Assembly (NCBI GenBank): GCA_021849075.1
Contig: JAJZTH010000012.1
Location: forward strand, 26,741 to 90,740
Source: Pseudomonadota bacterium
GTDB lineage: Bacteria; Pseudomonadota; Alphaproteobacteria; Sphingomonadales; Sphingomonadaceae
Reading direction: 5' to 3'
DNA: 64,000 nucleotides
Below, in pieces: positions 53,047-60,586 of the stretch (position 1 is its first letter; each line of letters starts with the position of its first letter). The notes under the pieces were generated by a model, which saw nothing but the letters and a program-made list of their open reading frames with translations, was not told the origin of the DNA and made no database searches. The position numbers were made by a program, and so were the translations under genes.

Positions 53047-53934
53047 TCAGGTTGATTGGGCCAATGCGGCAGGCAGTCGCTGGCGCAAAAGGTCCAGCAA
53101 TCCACTGATCTTCGGCAGCAAATGGCGACGCTGGGGATAGACGGCCCAGATCGGTTCTTCATCCGGCCGGAAATCGGCCAGCACTTCCTGCAACGCGCCC
53201 GACGCCAGATGCGCCAGCACATAGAATTCGGGCAATTGGCATATGCCCATGTCCGCCAGCGCCGCCTCCGTCACCGCGCTGCCGCTGTTGCAGCGCCAGC
53301 GTCCTTTGGGCCGGATCGTTTCGTCCCGTCCACCGCGCCTGAACCGCCAGAGCGGTGTCGTCCCGGCCAGACATTCATGATCCGCCAGATCGGCGGGCTT
53401 TATCGGCACGCCATGCTTGGCCAGATAATCGGGCGAGGCGCAGCTATAGAGGCGGCGCGAAGCGATGCGCGTGCCGATCAGCCGTGATTCCGCCAACTGG
53501 CCGGTGCGGATGGCGAGGTCATAGCCTTCGCCGATCAGGTCGACGACCCGGTTGGTCAGGTCGATCGTCACCCGCAATTTCGCATGCTGCGCAGCATAAA
53601 GCTGTACGATCGGCGCGATGAACCGCTCGCCCATCGCCGTGGAGCATGTGATGCGAATGTCGCCCTGCGGCTCGCCGCCCTCGCTGATCATCGCGATCGC
53701 CTCGTCCCGCTCCGCCACGATGCGACTGCAATGATCGAAGAACAGCCGTCCCGTATCGGTTAGTCGAACGGTGCGTGTGGTCCGGTGGAACAGGGGCGCC
53801 TGCACCCGCGCTTCCAATGCCGCGATCGCCCGGCTCATATGGGTGGTGGATACGCCCAGCGCCTCCGCGCCGGCCTTGAAACTGCCGGCGGCCGCGACTG
53901 CGACAAATTCGTCTATCCCTTCCCAGCGGCGCAA
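53047..53934 (-). CDS. LysR-type regulator divergent from adhC-fghA
   Basis: 295 residues if started at the TTG at 53934 (LRRWEGIDEFVAVAAAGSF); no ATG or GTG is available near the HTH, and relatives commonly begin M-R/D-RWEGIDEF. HTH region 'GSFKAGAEALGVSTTHMSRAIAALEARV', then 'FHRTTRTVRLTDTG' and a LysR effector domain. Plausibly it controls the divergent formaldehyde genes 166 nt away. The 709-residue track ORF extends backward through adhC on the opposite strand and is an artefact. Confidence 0.82.
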   Translation of the reverse strand: MRRWEGIDEFVAVAAAGSFKAGAEALGVSTTHMSRAIAALEARVQAPLFHRTTRTVRLTDTGRLFFDHCSRIVAERDEAIAMISEGGEPQGDIRITCSTAMGERFIAPIVQLYAAQHAKLRVTIDLTNRVVDLIGEGYDLAIRTGQLAESRLIGTRIASRRLYSCASPDYLAKHGVPIKPADLADHECLAGTTPLWRFRRGGRDETIRPKGRWRCNSGSAVTEAALADMGICQLPEFYVLAHLASGALQEVLADFRPDEEPIWAVYPQRRHLLPKISGLLDLLRQRLPAALAQST

Positions 53935-54016
53935 TGATTGTCCCGTCAGTGTAATAATGAATTTCCTATATGCTTTCTTATCGCGCCGGTGGGATATTGC
54001 TAGAGCGGGTTCATAA

Positions 54017-54062
54017 CGGCGGAAACAGCCGCCCGGTCTTGCGGCCGGGCGGCTGTTTCCGC
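54017..54062. promoter_or_regulatory. Perfect 19-bp inverted repeat upstream of adhC
   Basis: GGCGGAAACAGCCGCCCGG, an 8-nt loop (TCTTGCGG), then the exact reverse complement, ending 37 nt before the adhC ATG. No gene is transcribed into it from the left, so it is either an operator/cruciform or a 5'-UTR hairpin of the adhC mRNA, not an ordinary gene-end terminator. Confidence 0.6.
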
Positions 54063-54099
54063 CATATCCGATCATCCTTGTCCTTTCGGGAGTAGCCCC

Positions 54100-55212
54100 A
54101 TGAAGACCCGCGCCGCCGTCGCCTTCGCAGCGAAGAAGCCCCTCGAAATCGTGGAACTGGATCTGGAAGGCCCCAAGGCTGGCGAAGTGCTGGTGGAAAT
54201 CATGGCGACCGGCATCTGCCATACCGACGCCTATACGCTCGACGGCTTCGACAGCGAAGGCATTTTCCCGTCCGTACTGGGCCATGAAGGCGCAGGCATT
54301 GTGCGCGAAGTCGGCGCGGGCGTTACCTCGGTCAAGCCGGGCGACCATGTCATCCCGCTCTACACCCCCGAATGCCGCCAGTGCAAAAGCTGCCTCAGCG
54401 GTAAGACCAACCTCTGTACGGCGATCCGCGCGACACAGGGCAAGGGGCTGATGCCCGATGGCACGACCCGCTTCAGCTATAAGGGGCAGCCGATCTTCCA
54501 TTATATGGGCTGCTCCACCTTCTCCAACTTCACTGTCCTGCCCGACATTGCGGTGGCGAAAATCCGGGAGGACGCGCCCTTCCAGTCGAGCTGCTATATC
54601 GGCTGCGGCGTGACGACGGGCGTGGGCGCGGTCATCAACACGGCGAAGGTGCAGGTCGGCGACAATGTCGTCGTCTTTGGCCTTGGCGGCATTGGTCTCA
54701 ACGTCATTCAGGGCGCGCGCCTTGCCGGCGCCAACAAGATCATCGGCGTCGACATCAATCCCGATCGCGAAGAATGGGGCCGCAAGTTCGGCATGACCGA
54801 CTTCCTCAATTCGAAGGGCCTGTCGCGTGAGGACACGGTCGCGAAAATCGTGGAGATGACCGATGGGGGTGCTGACTATACGTTCGACGCGACCGGCAAT
54901 ACCGAAGTGATGCGTACCGCGCTCGAAGCCTGCCATCGCGGCTGGGGCACGTCGATCATCATCGGCGTGGCTGAAGCCGGCAAGACCATCGAGACGCGCC
55001 CCTTCCAACTCGTCACCGGGCGCAACTGGCGCGGCACGGCCTTCGGCGGGGCCAAGGGGCGGACCGATGTGCCAAAGATCGTCGACATGTACATGACCGG
55101 CAAGATCGAGATCGATCCGATGATCACCCATGTCATGGGGCTGGAGGAGATCAACACCGCCTTCGACCTGATGCATGCGGGTAAGAGCATTCGTTCGGTC
55201 GTCGTCTTCTGA
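54100..55212 (+). CDS. adhC: S-(hydroxymethyl)glutathione dehydrogenase (class III alcohol dehydrogenase)
   Basis: 370 residues. Catalytic zinc motif '[14 protein letters not shown]' and '[12 protein letters not shown]', structural zinc cysteines '[15 protein letters not shown]', NAD motif '[15 protein letters not shown]' and the class III '[20 protein letters not shown]'. It oxidises the formaldehyde-glutathione adduct to S-formylglutathione. The stop overlaps fghA by 1 nt (TGATG). In an organism that demethylates methoxylated aromatics, this is the obvious sink for formaldehyde. Confidence 0.96.
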   Translation: MKTRAAVAFAAKKPLEIVELDLEGPKAGEVLVEIMATGICHTDAYTLDGFDSEGIFPSVLGHEGAGIVREVGAGVTSVKPGDHVIPLYTPECRQCKSCLSGKTNLCTAIRATQGKGLMPDGTTRFSYKGQPIFHYMGCSTFSNFTVLPDIAVAKIREDAPFQSSCYIGCGVTTGVGAVINTAKVQVGDNVVVFGLGGIGLNVIQGARLAGANKIIGVDINPDREEWGRKFGMTDFLNSKGLSREDTVAKIVEMTDGGADYTFDATGNTEVMRTALEACHRGWGTSIIIGVAEAGKTIETRPFQLVTGRNWRGTAFGGAKGRTDVPKIVDMYMTGKIEIDPMITHVMGLEEINTAFDLMHAGKSIRSVVVF

Positions 55213-56075
55213 TGGAGACGGTCAGCACCAATCGCGCCTATGGCGGGTTGCAGGGCGTGTACCGGCATGCCTCTACCGCCACCGGCACGGACATGACCTT
55301 TTCCGTCTATGTTCCGTCGCATGCGGAAGGCGCGCGGCTGCCGGTGGTCTGGTATCTGTCGGGGCTGACCTGCACCCACGCCAATGTCACCGAAAAGGGC
55401 GAGTTTCGTGCGCTGTGTGCGGAACTCGGGCTGATCTTCGTGGCGCCCGATACGTCGCCGCGTGGCCCGGACCTGCATGGAAACGCCGTGGCGGACGATC
55501 CCGACGGCGCCTATGATTTCGGCCTTGGCGCGGGCTTTTATGTCGATGCGACACAGGCCCCGTTTGCCTCCAATTACCGCATGTGGACCTATGTTACGGA
55601 AGAACTGCCCGCGCTGATCGCGGCGGAATTTCCTGCCGACATGGATCGCCAGTCGATCATGGGGCATAGCATGGGCGGCCATGGCGCGCTGACCATTGGC
55701 CTCAGCTTTCCCGATCGGTTCAAGGCGGTGTCCGCCTTCGCACCGATCGTCGCGCCCTCGCAGGTGCCCTGGGGGCAAAAGGCGCTGGGCGGCTATCTGG
55801 GCGATGACAAGGCGGCATGGCGCAAGCATGACGCCGTCGCCCTGATCGAGGATGGCGCGCGGGTGCCGGCGCTGCTGGTGGATCAGGGCGCAGCCGACAC
55901 GTTTCTGGAAAAGGAACTGCGCCCTGATCTGCTGCACGCCGCCTGCGATGCAGCCGGCATCCCGCTGACGCTCATGCTGCGCGATGGCTATGATCACAGC
56001 TACTATTTCATCTCGACCTTCATGGCCGATCATCTGCGCTGGCACGCCGATCGCCTGAAGGCGGGGGGCTTATGA
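55212..56075 (+). CDS. fghA: S-formylglutathione hydrolase
   Basis: 287 residues of the esterase D family: 'PVVWYLSGLTCTHANVTEKGEF' (oxyanion region), nucleophile elbow 'SIMGHSMGGHGALT' (Ser), Asp in 'LLVDQGAADTFL' and the late His in 'RDGYDHSYYFISTF'. It releases formate and glutathione from S-formylglutathione made by AdhC. It starts with ATG overlapping the adhC stop codon. No strong terminator was seen after it. Confidence 0.96.
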   Translation: METVSTNRAYGGLQGVYRHASTATGTDMTFSVYVPSHAEGARLPVVWYLSGLTCTHANVTEKGEFRALCAELGLIFVAPDTSPRGPDLHGNAVADDPDGAYDFGLGAGFYVDATQAPFASNYRMWTYVTEELPALIAAEFPADMDRQSIMGHSMGGHGALTIGLSFPDRFKAVSAFAPIVAPSQVPWGQKALGGYLGDDKAAWRKHDAVALIEDGARVPALLVDQGAADTFLEKELRPDLLHAACDAAGIPLTLMLRDGYDHSYYFISTFMADHLRWHADRLKAGGL

Positions 56076-56201
56076 CGTGTTTCCACCCATTACGGATAGG
56101 GTCACGCAACACCCGCCACATTCCTAAAGTCCTTCCAATGTAGGATTTTGTCTGATCTATCCTTTTGAATGGATCGGCATCCCCGCGCATCCCGGCTTTC
56201 C

Positions 56202-56322
56202 GTCGCCAAATCGTCGCTTTTCCGGCGCGTTGCGGTCGCGCAACTGTCGCGTGGGTGGCGCATTGCTGTGACCCACATGGCGCGTGATTGTCGCTTCGTC
56301 GGCGCGTTCCTGTCGCTTGACC
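56202..56322. repeat. Eleven 11-bp units in exact register, G(T/G)CGC-N6
   Basis: Units start at 56202, 56213, 56224, 56235, 56246, 56257, 56268, 56279, 56290, 56301 and 56312. Ten of eleven begin GTCGC or GGCGC (for example GTCGCGCAACT, GTCGCGTGGGT, GGCGCATTGCT); the odd one is GTGACCCACAT. An 11-bp period is about one helical turn and not a multiple of three, so this looks like a protein-binding array rather than coding sequence. Confidence 0.75.
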
Positions 56323-56378
56323 TGTGTCATTGGCGCAAATTACCCGACGACGTCGTGAACTTCGGCCTGTCGCGTCGC

Positions 56379-56404
56379 CGCGACATATATTGCCATATGT
56401 CGCG
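56379..56404. promoter_or_regulatory. 26-bp dyad upstream of the B12 riboswitch
   Basis: CGCGACATAT, 6 bp (ATTGCC), ATATGTCGCG: perfect 10-bp arms. It lies about 115 bp before the riboswitch, near where the cob operon promoter must be, and immediately after the phased array, whose GTCGC core it also contains. Confidence 0.65.
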
Positions 56405-56520
56405 CACGAAGGAAGACGCTGTCTCGTTGGTTTGCAGGCGCAGCGACGTGCTCGATTGCGACAAGGGCACACACCATGTCCTCAAGCGCCTTGATCGCCT
56501 CTGCCAAGTCCGATAGGGCG

Positions 56521-56716
56521 GGCCCTGCGTCCGGTTCCCCGCAAGGGGATCAAAAGGGAACGGGGTTCAAGACCCCGGCTGCCCCTGCAACTGTGAGCGG
56601 CGAGCCAGCGAGGCACAAGCCATTGGGATGCATGTCCCGAGAAGGCGCTTCGCCCCGGCATTGACCCGCGAGCCAGGAGACCTGCCGGCCGCGGTCGTTC
56701 TTCGACCGGACAGGGT
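56521..56716 (+). promoter_or_regulatory. Adenosylcobalamin (B12) riboswitch
   Basis: Canonical elements in order: GGTTCCCC...GGGGATCAAAAGGGAAC, the GCCCCTGCAACTGTGA core, and the B12 box AGCCAGGAGACCTGCC (56671-56686). Outer strands CCCTG..TCC and GGACAGGG can close P1. It precedes the cobalamin operon by 187 nt; that stretch contains a CGGTCC-TGTCAC-GGACCG hairpin (56826-56843) that may be part of the expression platform. Binding of adenosylcobalamin should lower expression of the genes downstream. Confidence 0.95.
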
Positions 56717-56903
56717 GTGCCGGGCGAACGGGGTCATCCCTCGCGCAACGACAAGCCGACCGTGCGGGAGCGCGGCGGGGATATCGTGTGCCTGAGGCGC
56801 ATGGCATCGTCGTTTCGTCGCCGCGCGGTCCTGTCACGGACCGGGGATCATGATGCGCGCGTCATTTATATGTCGATTTTCCAGCCAGAGGGCGGCCTGA
56901 GCC

Positions 56904-57311
56904 ATGTTGCGGCCGGTCGAGGATGTGCCTGCGGTGGTGGTGTGCAACAGCTGTCGTTATTCGCCAGATGCGCGCGAAGATGAAGAAGGTGTGCGCGGCG
57001 GCGCGCGGCTGGTGGAGGCATTGCGGCGGGTGAAGGCTCAATCGCCCCGTTATGATGGCGTCGCAGTGCAGGACATGCCCTGTCTGTTCGCCTGTTCGGA
57101 ACATTGCACCGTGCATCTGCGTGCGCCCGGCAAGGTCGGTTATGTGTTGGGGCGTTTCACCCCCGACGAGGCGGCGGCGCGCGCGATCCTGGACTATGCC
57201 GCCCATCATGCGAATAGCGAACATGGCCGCGTGCCCTTTGCCGACTGGCCGCAGGGGGTGAAGGGCCATTTCATCGTCCGCACTCCCCCGCCCGGTTTCG
57301 TCGCGACATGA
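56904..57311 (+). CDS. DUF1636 cysteine-containing protein of cobalamin clusters
   Basis: 135 residues. An N-terminal 'VVVCNSCRYSPDA' (CxxC), 'DMPCLFACSEHCTVHLRAPGKVGYVLGRF' (three more Cys) and 'GRVPFADWPQGVKGHFIVRTPPPGF' match DUF1636 metal-binding, thioredoxin-like-ferredoxin proteins. Members recur next to cobalamin genes under B12 riboswitches, but their role is not established; cobalt or Fe-S binding is a guess from the cysteines. First gene after the riboswitch; its end overlaps cobT (ATGA). Confidence 0.82.
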   Translation: MLRPVEDVPAVVVCNSCRYSPDAREDEEGVRGGARLVEALRRVKAQSPRYDGVAVQDMPCLFACSEHCTVHLRAPGKVGYVLGRFTPDEAAARAILDYAAHHANSEHGRVPFADWPQGVKGHFIVRTPPPGFVAT

Positions 57312-58321
57312 GCCGCTTTCCAACCGTCGCCGCGTTCGAAGCGGCGCTGGCGTCGTTACCCGGTCCCGATCAGGCGGCGCGCGATGCCGCCGCCGTGCGG
57401 CAGGCGCAACTGACAAAGCCGGCCGGATCGCTGGGCCGTTTGGAGGACATCGCGCTGTTCATGGCCGGATGGCAGGGGCGGGAGCGGCCGCGGATCGACC
57501 ATGGTCTGGCGTTGATCTTCGCCGGCAATCATGGCGTGACCCGGCATGGCGTCAGTGCTTTTCCCGCCGAAGTGACGGCGCAGATGGTGGCCAATTTCGC
57601 CGCCGGCGGCGCGGCAATCAATGCGCTGGCGGGCGCGACGGGGCTGGACCTGCGCGTGGTGCCGATCGATCTCGACCGGCCGACGGCGGATTTCACGATC
57701 GAACCGGCGATGAGCGAGGCGGAGTGTCTGGCGGCGATTAATGCGGGGGCCGATGCGGTTGATCCCTCGCTGGACCTGTTGCTGCTGGGCGAAATGGGGA
57801 TCGGCAATACCACGGCCGCGGCGGCGCTGTGCCTGCGCAGCTTTGGCGGCACGGCGCAGGACTGGGTGGGCGCGGGCACTGGCGTTGGGGCGCATGGCCA
57901 GATGGTCAAGCGGCAGGTGCTCGACCTTGCCATGGCCTGCCATGCCGGCTTGCCCAAAACGCCGTTTGAAACGCTGCGCTGCGTAGGTGGGCGCGAAATT
58001 GCGGCGATGGCGGGCGCGATGCTGGCGGCGCGGCATCACCATATTCCTGTGGTGCTGGATGGTTTCGTCTGCGCCGCGGCGCTTGCCGCGCTGGCGGCCG
58101 GCGTGCCGGAGATTTGCGAGCATGTCATTGCCGGCCATCGTTCGGCCGAGGCGGCGCACGGGCGGCTTCTCACGCGGCTGGTGCTGACCCCGTTGCTCGA
58201 CCTTGGCATGCGGCTGGGGGAGGCTAGCGGCGGGGCCGTGGCCGTGGCGGTGATGCGGTCCGCGCTGGCGATGCATGATCAAATGGCGACCTTTGCCGAT
58301 GCAGGCGTGTCGGCCGGCTGA
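57308..58321 (+). CDS. cobT: Nicotinate-nucleotide:dimethylbenzimidazole phosphoribosyltransferase (CobT)
   Basis: 337 residues with family landmarks 'LTKPAGSLGRLEDIALFMAGWQG', 'IFAGNHGVTRHGVSAFPAEVTAQMVANF', 'LLLGEMGIGNTTAAAALC', 'GAGTGVGAHG' and 'GREIAAMAGAMLAARHHHIPVVLDGFV'. CobT activates the lower-ligand base to alpha-ribazole phosphate. Coupled by 4-nt overlap to DUF1636 and 1-nt overlap to cobC. Confidence 0.96.
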   Translation: MSRFPTVAAFEAALASLPGPDQAARDAAAVRQAQLTKPAGSLGRLEDIALFMAGWQGRERPRIDHGLALIFAGNHGVTRHGVSAFPAEVTAQMVANFAAGGAAINALAGATGLDLRVVPIDLDRPTADFTIEPAMSEAECLAAINAGADAVDPSLDLLLLGEMGIGNTTAAAALCLRSFGGTAQDWVGAGTGVGAHGQMVKRQVLDLAMACHAGLPKTPFETLRCVGGREIAAMAGAMLAARHHHIPVVLDGFVCAAALAALAAGVPEICEHVIAGHRSAEAAHGRLLTRLVLTPLLDLGMRLGEASGGAVAVAVMRSALAMHDQMATFADAGVSAG

Positions 58322-58890
58322 TGCAGGGCGTGTTGCTCCACCTGATGCGGCATGGCGCGCCGGCGCAAACGGGACGCTTGCTGGGGCATGGCGATTGGCC
58401 TTCCACTGAAGCAGGCATCGCCGCCTGTCGGGTGCAGGCAAAGGTGCTTGAGATGGCGGCGATCCATTCTTCCGACCTGGCCCGCGCGGCGCTGGCGGCG
58501 GAGGCGATCGCGCAGGATCGCGGCCTTACGCTCCGAACAGATGCGCGATGGCGGGAACTGGATTTTGGGGCGTGGGACGGCGCTGACCCCGCGCAACTGG
58601 ATGCCACGGCGCTGGCCCGGTTCCACGACGATCCAGACGCTTGCCCGCCTCCCGGTGGCGAGCGCTGGTCTGTACTTGTGGATCGGGTCAGCGCGGCGCT
58701 TGCCGATTTGTCGGCGGAACCCACTCTGATCGTCACCCATGGCGGGGCGATGCGCGCGGCGCTGGCCAGTCTGTGCGGCTTCGACCAGCGCCAGATATGG
58801 GCGATCGACCTGCCCTATGCCGCCTGTCTCACCCTACGCCTGTGGCCGGGGGAACCGCGCTGGGGTCAGATTGTCGGACTGACGGCATGA
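58321..58890 (+). CDS. cobC: Alpha-ribazole phosphatase, histidine phosphatase family (CobC)
   Basis: 189 residues of the phosphoglycerate-mutase-like family: catalytic 'LMRHGAPAQTGRLLGHGDWP' (RHG), 'SDLARAALAAEAIA', 'WRELDFGAWDG' and 'LIVTHGGAMRAAL' (second His). It removes the 5'-phosphate of alpha-ribazole(-phosphate) before or after nucleotide-loop assembly. The start shares a base with the cobT stop and the end overlaps cobS by 4 nt. Confidence 0.9.
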   Translation: MQGVLLHLMRHGAPAQTGRLLGHGDWPSTEAGIAACRVQAKVLEMAAIHSSDLARAALAAEAIAQDRGLTLRTDARWRELDFGAWDGADPAQLDATALARFHDDPDACPPPGGERWSVLVDRVSAALADLSAEPTLIVTHGGAMRAALASLCGFDQRQIWAIDLPYAACLTLRLWPGEPRWGQIVGLTA

Positions 58891-59603
58891 GGCGGCTGGT
58901 GTTGGCGATCCAGTTTCTCACGCGCCTACCGATGCCGCGCGTTATTGCGGATGATCGGGATTTCGCGGCGTCGATCCGTTGGTTTCCGTCGGCGGGCCTG
59001 GCTGTGGGCGCTCTGGTCTGCGGGGCAGGGTGGATCGGTGTGCAGTTGGATGTCTGGACCGGCGCGCTGCTGGCGTTGATCGGCTGGCTATGGGTGACGG
59101 GCGCGCTGCATCTCGATGGCCTGGCCGATCTGGCCGATGCATCCGGGGCGGTGCACAAGGGGCCGGATCGGCTACGCGCGGTGCTGGCCGATCCGCATGT
59201 CGGTGCGATGGGCGCGACGGCGGTGGCGGTGCAGGTGGCGGCGAAGCTGGTGTTGCTGCATGGCCTGCTGGAACAGCGGGCATGGGTGGCCCTGATCCTT
59301 ATTCCCTTTGCCGCACGGATCGGGCCTTTGGCGTGGAGTCGCTGCTTGCCGCCACTGCATGATGGGCTGGGTGCGCGCTTTCGACATGCGGTGCGGCCGA
59401 TCGATCTGCTTTTCTGGGCGGTGTTGCTGCTGGCGGCCAGTTGGTTTGCGCCTGCGCTGCTGGTTGCGCCTTTGCTGATCCTATTATGGGCATGGAAGCT
59501 GCGCCGGTTGATGGGTGGGATTTCCGGTGACGGGCATGGCGCGGGGATCGAACTGGTGGAAAGCGGGCTGCTGCTGGCGACGCTGATTGCGGGGCGGTTT
59601 TGA
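58887..59603 (+). CDS. cobS: Adenosylcobinamide-GDP ribazoletransferase (cobalamin synthase, CobS)
   Basis: 238 residues, membrane protein. 'LAIQFLTRLPMPR' at the N-terminus and 'GALHLDGLADLADA' (acidic metal-binding motif) followed by 'RLRAVLADPHVGAMGATAVAVQV' are diagnostic. It joins adenosylcobinamide-GDP to alpha-ribazole. ATG at 58887 overlaps the cobC stop (ATGA); the track start at 58641 lies inside cobC. Its stop overlaps the TTG start of cobD. Confidence 0.95.
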   Translation: MRRLVLAIQFLTRLPMPRVIADDRDFAASIRWFPSAGLAVGALVCGAGWIGVQLDVWTGALLALIGWLWVTGALHLDGLADLADASGAVHKGPDRLRAVLADPHVGAMGATAVAVQVAAKLVLLHGLLEQRAWVALILIPFAARIGPLAWSRCLPPLHDGLGARFRHAVRPIDLLFWAVLLLAASWFAPALLVAPLLILLWAWKLRRLMGGISGDGHGAGIELVESGLLLATLIAGRF

Positions 59604-60586
59604 CCAATCCATGGACCTATCATGGTGGCCGGCTTGATGCGGCGCGGCGTCATTTTGGCGGCGGCGATGCGGACTGGATCGACCTGTCGACTGGGATCAA
59701 TCCCAATCCCTGGCCGATCGAGGGTGCTGGGGCTATCGATTGGGCCAGTCTGCCCGATGAGGCGGCGCTGGCCGATCTGGAGGCGCGCGCCGGTCGCTAT
59801 TTCGGGGTGGATGCGGGCCATGTCTGCGCGCTGCCGGGAACGGAGATTGGCTTGCGCATGCTTGCCGACATGTTGCCCGGCGCGGTTCGCTATGCCACTC
59901 CCTGTTATCGCACCCATGGCGACATCTATCCGGAGGGGCGGGCCTTCTCGCTTGATGCCGCCGCGGGTGGGGAAGGTGAGATACTGCTGTTCGCCAATCC
60001 CAATAATCCTGACGGTCGCCTGCTGACACCCAGGCAGATCGACAGGATGCTGGCGAGGGTCGAGGCGTCGGATGGCTGGCTGGTGATCGATGAAGCCTTT
60101 GCCGATGTCCATCCAGGTTTCAGTCTGGCAGATAGGATCGGGGACGGGCGTCGGCTGCTGATCTTCCGATCCTTTGGCAAATTTTTTGGTCTTGCCGGGG
60201 CGCGGCTCGGCTTCCTGTTGGGACCGGGCGACATTGTTGCGCGCTACCGTGCGCGGCTGGGCAGCTGGCCGGTGTCGGCAGCGGCGCTGGCAATCGGGCG
60301 GGCTGCCTATGCCGATGCGGCGTGGATCGACGCGACTCGTGGGATGCTGGATATGCAGGCAATGGCGCTGGATGCCGTGTTGCAGCGCCATGGTTTAACG
60401 CCGATCGGGGCCTGCCCATTGTTCCGGCTGGTCGCATGCGCTGATGCGGCCGCCCTGTTCGATCGGCTGGCGCGGGCGGCGATTCTGACCCGGCCTTTTA
60501 CCGATCAGCCGCACTGGTTGCGTTTCGGCTTGCCCGGTGACGCTGCGGCGCTGGATATGCTCGACCGGGCGCTGGCCGATGGTTGA
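59600..60586 (+). CDS. cobD: L-threonine-O-3-phosphate decarboxylase (CobD), class I aminotransferase fold
   Basis: 328 residues starting with TTG (TTGA overlap with the cobS stop): 'TYHGGRLDAARRHFG' and 'WIDLSTGINPNPWP' are the family N-terminus. PLP features: 'LFANPNNPDGRLL', 'WLVIDEAFADVHPG' and the Schiff-base Lys in 'LIFRSFGKFFGLAGARLGF'. It makes aminopropanol phosphate for the nucleotide loop. In Pseudomonas-style naming this gene is cobC. Overlaps cbiB by 8 nt. Confidence 0.92.
   Translation: MTNPWTYHGGRLDAARRHFGGGDADWIDLSTGINPNPWPIEGAGAIDWASLPDEAALADLEARAGRYFGVDAGHVCALPGTEIGLRMLADMLPGAVRYATPCYRTHGDIYPEGRAFSLDAAAGGEGEILLFANPNNPDGRLLTPRQIDRMLARVEASDGWLVIDEAFADVHPGFSLADRIGDGRRLLIFRSFGKFFGLAGARLGFLLGPGDIVARYRARLGSWPVSAAALAIGRAAYADAAWIDATRGMLDMQAMALDAVLQRHGLTPIGACPLFRLVACADAAALFDRLARAAILTRPFTDQPHWLRFGLPGDAAALDMLDRALADG

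Larger units (their letters stand above)
56076..56520. other. Intergenic, 445 bp, between fghA and the B12 riboswitch
   Basis: I do not regard the two track ORFs here (115 aa plus, 150 aa minus) as genes: neither resembles a protein family. The interval instead holds an 11-bp phased repeat array (56202-56322), degenerate continuations to about 56378 and a 26-bp dyad (56379-56404), then the start of the riboswitch leader. Confidence 0.6.

Noticed and set aside
53047-55176. 709-residue minus-strand ORF
   Set aside because: The C-terminal 295 residues are a LysR protein; the remainder is a mirror frame of adhC.
56202-56322. CRISPR array
   Set aside because: Units are 11 bp with no spacers and no cas genes nearby.
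56020-56516. ORFs of 150 aa (minus) and 115 aa (plus) before the riboswitch
   Set aside because: No family resemblance, overlap with fghA or the riboswitch, and an 11-bp rather than 3-bp periodicity in the underlying DNA.
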